From the NCBI RefSeq assembly GCF_001747105.1, contig NZ_MDGQ01000005.1, forward strand, positions 186,001 to 250,000: a DNA stretch of 64,000 nt, read 5' to 3'. Under the pieces are notes generated by a model. That model was given only the letters and a program-made list of their open reading frames with translations. It had not been told where the DNA came from and ran no database searches. The stretch comes from Roseivirga misakiensis. Its GTDB lineage: Bacteria; Bacteroidota; Bacteroidia; Cytophagales; Cyclobacteriaceae. The position numbers were made by a program, and so were the translations under genes. Below, piece by piece: positions 19,029 through 25,151 of this stretch (its first letter is position 1; each line of letters opens with the position of its first letter).

Positions 19029-19088
19029 CTACTTGATGGGTATCAAAAAGTAAAAAAAGTAATAATACGACGCTGGCCATCTTTTCAT
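19029..19088 (-). CDS. Tyr/Phe-rich leader peptide controlling the aro unit
   Basis: A 20-codon minus-strand frame encodes MKRWPASYYYFFYFLIPIK and a TAG stop. Codons 8-14 are Tyr-Tyr-Tyr-Phe-Phe-Tyr-Phe. It lies between the two DAHP synthase/chorismate mutase genes and ends 35 bp before the terminator stem at 18993. A ribosome stalled for charged tRNA-Tyr or tRNA-Phe would leave GAACCG (19029-19024) free. That segment could then pair with the terminator left arm and allow read-through. A ribosome reaching the stop would cover it and let the terminator form. Known pheA/pheST leaders work this way; here it is inferred from sequence alone. A TATGTTTA box at 19100-19093 could be a local promoter. 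Confidence 0.85.
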   Translation of the reverse strand: MKRWPASYYYFFYFLIPIK

Positions 19089-19220
19089 ACGCTAAACATA
19101 TGTATCTTCTCTAGAAGTCAGAAACATATTTGAGGAAATTTTGGTAAATCGATTGAATTATTTCTCCTTTCGTTCGAATTCTTACTTCTTTCTGGGGCTA
19201 AAGGCCCGTATTTAAAAGCT

Positions 19221-20324
19221 TTATCCTTTCTGATCTAGACGTGCGTCTTCTTCCGATTTATTAAATACTTCGGTTTGTTTCTTAACTGATTGTTGATGCA
19301 AAAGTCTTAAAAGCTCTGTAGCGAATTCTGGGTCAAGATTCATTTGTTTAGCCCATTCGGGTCTGGATTTGAATATTTCCTTCCATCTGCCCACTTGAAA
19401 TATGGCAACATTATTTTCTTTCTTAAACTCACCGATCTTTTCCACAAGATTCATTCTAATAGCGATTGCTTCTAACAATTCTCTATCCGCCTGATCGATT
19501 TGCTGTCGGATAATATCCAATTGGTTGAGGTAACTCTTATCTGTGAATCCGGCATCCCGAAGATTTAAATTGTCTACAATTTCTAGGAATTGATCTGTAG
19601 AAACTTGTTGGGCTGCATCGCTCAAGGCTTTGTCTGGGTTGTAATGAGTCTCAATCATTAACCCGTCATAATAGAGGTCAAGGGCTTTTTGCGAGATTTC
19701 ACCAATTAGTTTTCTCGTTCCGCCGATATGGCTTGGGTCACAAATGAGCGGCAGATTTGGGAATTCGCTTTTTAAATCGAGGGGAATTTGCCAAAAAGGT
19801 GGGTTGCGGTATTTATTCTTTTCATACGTATGAAAGCCCCTGTGAATGGCGCCAAGTTGCTTGATTCCTGCTTTATAAAATCTTTCTAAAGCTCCTTTCC
19901 AAAGCGAAAGTTCAGGGTGTACTGGGTTTTTAACAAAAACTGGAATATCAACCCCTTTCAGAGCCGTAGCGATTTCACTCACGTTGAATGGATTCACAGT
20001 AGTTCTGGCTCCGATCCATAAGGCGTCGACCTCATACTTCAATGCAAGGTCCACATGTTCTGGAGTGGCAACTTCTGTGGTAAACTTAAAGTCTAGCTCC
20101 TGTTTCAAAGATTTTACCCAAACAAGAGCATCTTCTCCAACTCCCTCAAAAGAACCAGGTCTTGTTCTTGGCTTCCAAATCCCACCCCGGATAAAGTCCG
20201 CTTTATGGCGTATCGAAGTGACAGATTGCCGAAACTGATCTTCAGATTCTACGCTACATGGGCCAGCGATTATCATTGGCCTAGTGTGGTCTTTTACCCG
20301 TCCCTTCAAACCATCAATTTCCAT
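19221..20324 (-). CDS. Bifunctional DAHP synthase / chorismate mutase, copy 1
   Basis: A 367-residue paralogue of the downstream gene with the same domain order. The DAHP synthase part (about 1-270) shows AGPCSVESEDQ, FIRGGIWKPRTRPGSFEG, WIGARTTVNPF, VFVKNPVHPE, AIHRGFHTYEKNKYRNPP and CDPSHIGGTRK. The AroQ mutase (about 280-350) keeps Arg in IIRQQIDQAD, Arg in AIRMNLVEKIG, Lys in EFKKENN, Arg in VGRWKEIF and Gln in SVKKQTE. There is no leader peptide in its 82-bp upstream gap, shared with the divergent proline dehydrogenase gene. The two copies may differ in feedback control and are regulated differently. Tandem duplication is the simplest origin. Confidence 0.93.
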   Translation of the reverse strand: MEIDGLKGRVKDHTRPMIIAGPCSVESEDQFRQSVTSIRHKADFIRGGIWKPRTRPGSFEGVGEDALVWVKSLKQELDFKFTTEVATPEHVDLALKYEVDALWIGARTTVNPFNVSEIATALKGVDIPVFVKNPVHPELSLWKGALERFYKAGIKQLGAIHRGFHTYEKNKYRNPPFWQIPLDLKSEFPNLPLICDPSHIGGTRKLIGEISQKALDLYYDGLMIETHYNPDKALSDAAQQVSTDQFLEIVDNLNLRDAGFTDKSYLNQLDIIRQQIDQADRELLEAIAIRMNLVEKIGEFKKENNVAIFQVGRWKEIFKSRPEWAKQMNLDPEFATELLRLLHQQSVKKQTEVFNKSEEDARLDQKG

Positions 20325-20352
20325 CCTTTAAAACGTTTTTTCTTTGCTATAA

Positions 20353-20389
20353 CAAATGTAAAAGACTTGATGTTTGTTAATTATATTTG
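20353..20389. promoter_or_regulatory. Divergent -7 elements between DAHP synthase copy 1 and proline dehydrogenase
   Basis: TACATTTG on the minus strand (20360-20353) faces the DAHP synthase gene. TATATTTG on the plus strand (20382-20389) faces proline dehydrogenase. Both match TAnnTTTG, but neither has a good -33 box. The plus element places transcription after the alternative TTG start at 20374, which supports ATG 20407. Confidence 0.45.
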
Positions 20390-20406
20390 GCCTTCTAATT
20401 CGACCT

Positions 20407-21585
20407 ATGGAGCTGAAAAAATTCGTGGATTTTGATCAGATTGATATCGCATTTAAAGCAAAATCTGATAAAGCGTTAAAAAAACGCCATTTCATATTTT
20501 CTACCATGAAATGGCCTTGGTTAGTGAGTGTGGGCACCTCACTCACAAAGTTTAGCCTTTCTGCTGGCCTACCAGTAAAAGGATTAGTCAAGTCGACCAT
20601 ATTCGATATTTTCTGTGGAGGAGAATCGCTAGAAACTTGTTCCGATGCTTGCAATGAGCTCGAACACTATGGTATAGGAGCAATTTTTGACTATTCTGTC
20701 GAGGGTGAAAAAACCGAAACTGGTTTTGATGCCACCGCTGAAGAAGTACTTCGAACAATCGAAACAGCATCAAAATCGGATGTTATGAAGTTTGCTGCCT
20801 TTAAAATTACAGGCGTTGGTGCTTTCGATTTGTTGGCTAAAATTCATGCGGGGGAAACGCTGTTTACGGAGGAATCATCGGCATATGATCGTATTGTAAA
20901 ACGTGTAGAGCGTATTTGTGCCTTGGCAAGCGAGCTTGATGTGACGGTTCTAATTGATGCTGAAGAAACTTGGATCCAAAAGCCGATCGACGACATTACG
21001 ATCGACATGATGAGGAAGTATAATAAAGAGAAAGCCGTCATTTATTATACGTTCCAGATGTATTGTCACGCGATGTTGGATAACTTACAATCGCTTCATA
21101 AACAGGCCGTTTCTGACGGTTATATCTTAGGTGCTAAGTTGGTTAGAGGCGCTTACATGGAGAAAGAAAGAGAAAGGGCCGAGGAAATGGGTTATTTAGA
21201 TCCAATTCAACCCACTAAGCAATCCACCGACGATGATTTTAACGCGGCATGCCAATACTGTATTGAGCACTTGAACGAAATTGGTCTATTTGCTGGTTCG
21301 CACAACGAGGAGTCGAATTATAGGTTGACGTTGCTTATGGATGAGCATAATTTACAACCTGATGATCAAAGGGTGTATTTCGGTCAGCTATACGGGATGA
21401 GTGATCATATTTCTTTCAACCTTGCGCACGGCAATTATAATGTGATAAAATATGTGCCTTATGGTCCTTTGAAAGCCACTATACCTTATTTGATTAGGCG
21501 AGCGGCTGAAAACACGTCAGTAAAAGGGCAAAGCGGAAGAGAACTTACGCTGGTAACGAAAGAGCTGAAGCGTCGAAAATCTTAA
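20407..21585 (+). CDS. Proline dehydrogenase (monofunctional PRODH)
   Basis: The 392-residue flavoenzyme oxidises proline to pyrroline-5-carboxylate, passing electrons to quinone. It corresponds to the PRODH half of PutA only, with no P5C dehydrogenase domain. Visible blocks of the TIM barrel include VLIDAEETWIQ, the long LGAKLVRGAYMEKERERAE block, FAGSHNEESN, FGQLYGMSDHISF and YLIRRAAENTSV (the substrate-contacting YxxRRxxE). The start is set at ATG 20407; an upstream TTG at 20374 would fall within the promoter. It reads away from the aro cluster and ends at a strong two-way terminator. Confidence 0.9.
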   Translation: MELKKFVDFDQIDIAFKAKSDKALKKRHFIFSTMKWPWLVSVGTSLTKFSLSAGLPVKGLVKSTIFDIFCGGESLETCSDACNELEHYGIGAIFDYSVEGEKTETGFDATAEEVLRTIETASKSDVMKFAAFKITGVGAFDLLAKIHAGETLFTEESSAYDRIVKRVERICALASELDVTVLIDAEETWIQKPIDDITIDMMRKYNKEKAVIYYTFQMYCHAMLDNLQSLHKQAVSDGYILGAKLVRGAYMEKERERAEEMGYLDPIQPTKQSTDDDFNAACQYCIEHLNEIGLFAGSHNEESNYRLTLLMDEHNLQPDDQRVYFGQLYGMSDHISFNLAHGNYNVIKYVPYGPLKATIPYLIRRAAENTSVKGQSGRELTLVTKELKRRKS

Positions 21586-21601
21586 ATCGAGTTGAAAAAC
21601 T

Positions 21602-21634
21602 AAAAAAGGCCCTGATTATATCAGGGCCTTTTTT
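21602..21634. terminator. Strong bidirectional rho-independent terminator
   Basis: AAAAAAGGCCCTGA (21602-21615), a five-base loop and TCAGGGCCTTTTTT (21621-21634) form a perfect 14-bp stem with A and T runs on its flanks. It serves the proline dehydrogenase gene and the convergent M56 peptidase gene. Confidence 0.9.
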
Positions 21635-21651
21635 GCTGACCAATGGGCGAA

Positions 21652-22914
21652 TTATTGTTTTCTCTTTTCTGCTCTTACATTAGCTACTCTCGTTACTTTT
21701 ACAGGCTTTTCATGGTAGGCATTAAGAGATTTTACCTGATTTTCAGTTAAGTTCTGTAAGTTTTTGTGGTTGTATTCAGATCTTACTTGTTCAACAATTG
21801 TGTTGTTCGAGTCTTCTTTCAATTCTTTAACGATTAAAACATCCGACTCGAAATAGACTTTATCTGAATTTTTGTCAGTAATGTCGATTGTGGTTGTGCC
21901 TTCGCTGCCTTGCTCTTTCAATATGCCTTGGATAAGTACAGGTTTGCGGTTCTCATCTAAGAATACATTAAGTGTATCGTAAAAAGCTGCCTTTTGCTCT
22001 GTGATGAGTTCGGCTTCTGAATCAATTGATTGCTTGGGATCATTAATATTTACTGGTTCTGTCTCTGGATCTGGTGTACAAGCAAAACCTATAATTAAAA
22101 TAGCAATGACCGGTAGTGCGAAGAAGGGTTTGAATTTTTTCATAACATTTGAGTTTAATTTTTGAATCATATTTAATCTTTTTTGAATAGGGTGTTCACT
22201 GAAGCTTGAAACAAGTCCAGTATTGAGTTTTGATAATGTCAGCTCTAAAAGAGATTTCTCATAACTTCTCGCATTGGTCAATTTTAGCGCCTGATCGTCT
22301 GCGATGTATTCATGCTGTAGCTTGATTGATTTTAAATAGAAGTAACTGAAAGGGTTGAACCAGAACACACATTGTAAAATCTCGAAAAAGAATATGTCTA
22401 CGGAATGCTTGCCTCTAATATGAGCTAGTTCGTGGGCAATTACATGGGATTTAAGCTGTTCATTGTCCTTTATATCCTGACCGATATAGATGGTGTTTAG
22501 AAAACTGTATGCATTAAAACCATCAGTTTGGGAAATACTTATTCGTTTGTTCTTCAAAGAGAACTTTGCGCCCAGCCTTTTTTTGAGTGTTGCTATTTTG
22601 AGTAATAAGATAATGCTAGCGATGATTACCCCTATGGCGTAAATGTTCGTCAAGGATAAGCCGATTGTAAAAGGCGACGACTTTTCAACTCCTTCAAGAC
22701 CTGGGTTAATCGTTTGGCTGCTTATGCCTTCAATGGCACTAGGTACATTTATAGGCAAATCGAAATCGAATAGCGGTATGCTTATGGCCAGAACTGCCGT
22801 AATGATCAGATAGGCTCTATTAATAGTTAAGAGTTTTTCGCTTCGCAGAAAGAGCCAGTAAAAAGTATAAAAGCAAGCTAGGCAAATCGATGATTCTATT
22901 AGATAACTAGTCAT
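21652..22914 (-). CDS. M56-family membrane metallopeptidase (BlaR1/MecR1-like signal transducer)
   Basis: The 420-residue product has several N-terminal membrane helices (about 5-25, 36-52, 90-107). A cytoplasmic zinc protease follows, with HELAH at 161-165 (His161, Glu162, His165) and a second-metal-ligand region near YIADDQALK. A further membrane segment, FALPVIAILIIGFACT, lies near 270-285. The 130-residue C-terminal part is charged and lacks the penicillin-binding sensor domain of true BlaR1. It overlaps the BlaI-family gene by 8 bp. By analogy it would cleave the repressor in response to a signal; that signal is unknown, and no beta-lactamase gene is nearby. Confidence 0.88.
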   Translation of the reverse strand: MTSYLIESSICLACFYTFYWLFLRSEKLLTINRAYLIITAVLAISIPLFDFDLPINVPSAIEGISSQTINPGLEGVEKSSPFTIGLSLTNIYAIGVIIASIILLLKIATLKKRLGAKFSLKNKRISISQTDGFNAYSFLNTIYIGQDIKDNEQLKSHVIAHELAHIRGKHSVDIFFFEILQCVFWFNPFSYFYLKSIKLQHEYIADDQALKLTNARSYEKSLLELTLSKLNTGLVSSFSEHPIQKRLNMIQKLNSNVMKKFKPFFALPVIAILIIGFACTPDPETEPVNINDPKQSIDSEAELITEQKAAFYDTLNVFLDENRKPVLIQGILKEQGSEGTTTIDITDKNSDKVYFESDVLIVKELKEDSNNTIVEQVRSEYNHKNLQNLTENQVKSLNAYHEKPVKVTRVANVRAEKRKQ

Positions 22915-23266
22915 TGTCCTTGAGTTTTTTCATTAAATCTTCAACCTGTTTGATATTCAGTTTTTTCTCCTCTACCATAAACGAAAAGAGTTTTTCGGCT
23001 GAACCTTCGAAATAATTACTCAGAAAACCATTCATGAAGTTTTGTGTGTAGGCTTTCTTTTTAACCGATGCTGTATAAGCGAAAGTGTTCCCAACTTTTT
23101 CTCGTGTTACGAAGCCCTTATTCTCCAAAATTTTCAAAAATGTCCCTACCGTATTGTAGGCGGGCTTGGGATCGGGCAGTAGGTCTACAATGTCTTTGAT
23201 AAACAGTTTAGGTTGCGACCAAACGACCTGCATTATCTGTTCTTCTGCCTTAGTAAGTTCTTTCAT
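22907..23266 (-). CDS. BlaI/MecI-family winged-helix repressor
   Basis: A 119-residue dimeric repressor. The N-terminal winged helix (about 1-75) reads LTKAEEQIMQVVWSQPKLF, KDIVDLLPDPKPAYNTVGTFL and ILENKGFVTREKVGNTFAY. The rest is a dimerisation region that in relatives is cut by the partner protease. The stop overlaps the M56 gene start, forming the usual two-gene unit. Upstream, beginning 2 bp before its ATG, lies an array of TCCTAA/TTAGGA dyads, the probable binding site for its own product. Confidence 0.92.
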   Translation of the reverse strand: MKELTKAEEQIMQVVWSQPKLFIKDIVDLLPDPKPAYNTVGTFLKILENKGFVTREKVGNTFAYTASVKKKAYTQNFMNGFLSNYFEGSAEKLFSFMVEEKKLNIKQVEDLMKKLKDND

Positions 23267-23267
23267 C

Positions 23268-23323
23268 TCCTAATATTTTAGGAAATCTCCGAATAAATTA
23301 GGAGTAATCCTAAAGATTTAGGA
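23268..23323. promoter_or_regulatory. Operator array of TCCTAA/TTAGGA dyads
   Basis: Two identical dyads, TCCTAA-N4-TTAGGA, lie at 23268-23283 and 23308-23323, with centres exactly 40 bp apart. A further TTAGGA at 23298-23303 makes an inverse-order dyad with the TCCTAA at 23308-23313. The first dyad begins 2 bp from the BlaI-family ATG. Five half-sites in 56 bp on the same face of DNA point to cooperative repressor binding, probably autoregulation. lysS diverges about 90 bp away. Confidence 0.75.
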
Positions 23324-23361
23324 ATAAAATTTAGAGACCCTTGATGGAGAGCGATTAAATG

Positions 23362-23392
23362 TTTAAATAATCTACATGAATCATTAACTTTG
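23362..23392 (+). promoter_or_regulatory. Probable lysS promoter
   Basis: TTTA at 23362-23365 and TAACTTTG at 23385-23392 are 19 bp apart. The -7 box is a full match and the -33 box is off by one base. The start would lie about 20 nt before the lysS ATG. Confidence 0.55.
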
Positions 23393-23414
23393 CGCACTTT
23401 AAAATTGTCGGTAA

Positions 23415-25145
23415 ATGCAAGTGTTAAGCGAACAGGAAATTCTAAGAAGGGAAGAAAGAGAAACTTTACAAAAGCTAGGGATAAACCCTTATCCATCGGA
23501 AACTTTTGAAGTAACTGCTTATTCTCAAGATATAAAGTCTCAATTCGATCAAAATCCGGAGCAATTTAAAGAAGTGACACTTGCGGGCAGGCTTATGAGC
23601 CGTAGAATAATGGGTTCGGCTTCGTTTGCTGAATTACAGGATAAAGACGGACGCATTCAGATCTATCTAAGAAGAGATGATATATGTCCAGATGAAGACA
23701 AGACACTTTATAACACCGTATTCAAGAAAGTTCTCGGTATCGGCGACTTCATAGGCATTAAAGGTTATGCTTTCAAAACAAAAGTGGGAGAGGTTTCGGT
23801 CCATGTAACTTCACTTATGGTTTTATCTAAATCATTGAAACCACTTCCTTTGCCAAAAACTGATGCTGAAGGGAATGTTCACGATGCATTTACTGATCCT
23901 GAACAACGCTACAGACAACGTTATGTAGACTTGGTAGTCAACCCCCACGTAAAAGATGCCTTTGTCAAAAGAACTCATCTTGTGAATTCCATGCGGAATT
24001 TCTTGGCAGAAAAAGGATACTTAGAGGTAGAAACGCCAATTCTTCAACCACTTTATGGTGGGGCTGCAGCCAGGCCGTTCAAAACACATCATAATACGCT
24101 AGATATGACCTTATATCTTCGTATTGCAAATGAATTATATCTAAAAAGACTAATAGTTGGTGGGTTTGATGGTGTTTTCGAATTCTCTAAAGATTTCCGT
24201 AATGAAGGAATGTCTCGATTCCATAATCCTGAGTTTACGCAGGTAGAACTTTACGTTGCTTACAAGGACTATGATTGGATGATGAACCTTGTGGAGGCTA
24301 TGGTAGAGAAGGTAGCGCTTGATTTGCATGGTACCACTGAGGTGCAGGTAGGTGAGCACAAGATCAATTTCCAGCGTCCATGGAAGCGTTTCACTATGTT
24401 TGAAGCTATAGAACACTTTACCAAGATTGATATATCCGAAATGGACGAAAGTCAACTTAGGCAAACAGCAAAAGAGTTGAATGTCGATATTGACGAGACG
24501 ATGGGTAAAGGAAAACTCATTGATGAAATCTTTGGTGAGCACTGCGAACCAAAATTGATTCAACCGACATTTATCACGGATTACCCAGTTGAAATGTCTC
24601 CTTTGGCCAAAAAACACAGGACTAAAGAAGGTTTGGTAGAACGTTTTGAAGCGATTTGTAATGGTAAAGAAATCTGCAATGCCTTTTCTGAGTTAAACGA
24701 TCCGATCGATCAGCGTAAACGTTTTGAGGAGCAATTAGAGCTAGGAAAGCGTGGTGATGATGAAGCGATGGTACTGGACGAAGATTTCCTAAGAGCTTTG
24801 GAGTATGGTATGCCACCAACGGCTGGACTAGGAGTTGGTATCGATAGGTTGTCCATGATCATGACCAACTCGAACTCTATTCAGGATGTTCTTTTCTTCC
24901 CTCAAATGAAGCCCGAGAAAAATACTGCGCCTGTAGCAGCTACGGATAAGGACTTTGAGGATGTTGGCGTTAGAACTGAGTTAATCCCAATACTCAGACA
25001 AATGAACATTATGACGATTCAGCAATTGAAAGAACAGAAGGCTGGTAAACTTCTTAATGATATGGGAGGAATGCGTAAGAAATTAAAGCTTACTGATGTT
25101 CCTGCTGCTACAAAAGAAGAAATAGAAAGCTGGTTAGCTGATTAA
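23415..25145 (+). CDS. lysS: Lysyl-tRNA synthetase, class II, with C-terminal extension
   Basis: Charges tRNA-Lys with lysine. The 576 residues comprise an OB-fold anticodon-binding domain (about 55-165) and a class II catalytic core (about 175-500). Core blocks include motif 2 [20 protein letters not shown] and motif 3 [19 protein letters not shown]-terminal extension of about 65-70 residues follows the usual end LFFPQMKPE. That extension ([34 protein letters not shown]) resembles a helix-hairpin-helix domain and makes it longer than E. coli LysS (505). Such length is usual in Bacteroidota, by recollection. It converges with the LptD-like gene, with 6 bp between the stops. Confidence 0.96.
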   Translation: MQVLSEQEILRREERETLQKLGINPYPSETFEVTAYSQDIKSQFDQNPEQFKEVTLAGRLMSRRIMGSASFAELQDKDGRIQIYLRRDDICPDEDKTLYNTVFKKVLGIGDFIGIKGYAFKTKVGEVSVHVTSLMVLSKSLKPLPLPKTDAEGNVHDAFTDPEQRYRQRYVDLVVNPHVKDAFVKRTHLVNSMRNFLAEKGYLEVETPILQPLYGGAAARPFKTHHNTLDMTLYLRIANELYLKRLIVGGFDGVFEFSKDFRNEGMSRFHNPEFTQVELYVAYKDYDWMMNLVEAMVEKVALDLHGTTEVQVGEHKINFQRPWKRFTMFEAIEHFTKIDISEMDESQLRQTAKELNVDIDETMGKGKLIDEIFGEHCEPKLIQPTFITDYPVEMSPLAKKHRTKEGLVERFEAICNGKEICNAFSELNDPIDQRKRFEEQLELGKRGDDEAMVLDEDFLRALEYGMPPTAGLGVGIDRLSMIMTNSNSIQDVLFFPQMKPEKNTAPVAATDKDFEDVGVRTELIPILRQMNIMTIQQLKEQKAGKLLNDMGGMRKKLKLTDVPAATKEEIESWLAD

Positions 25146-25151
25146 CAAGGA

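Noticed and set aside
24150-24617. A 155-codon minus-strand frame opposite lysS
   Set aside because: Basic, Phe/His-rich translation without domains, fully inside lysS.
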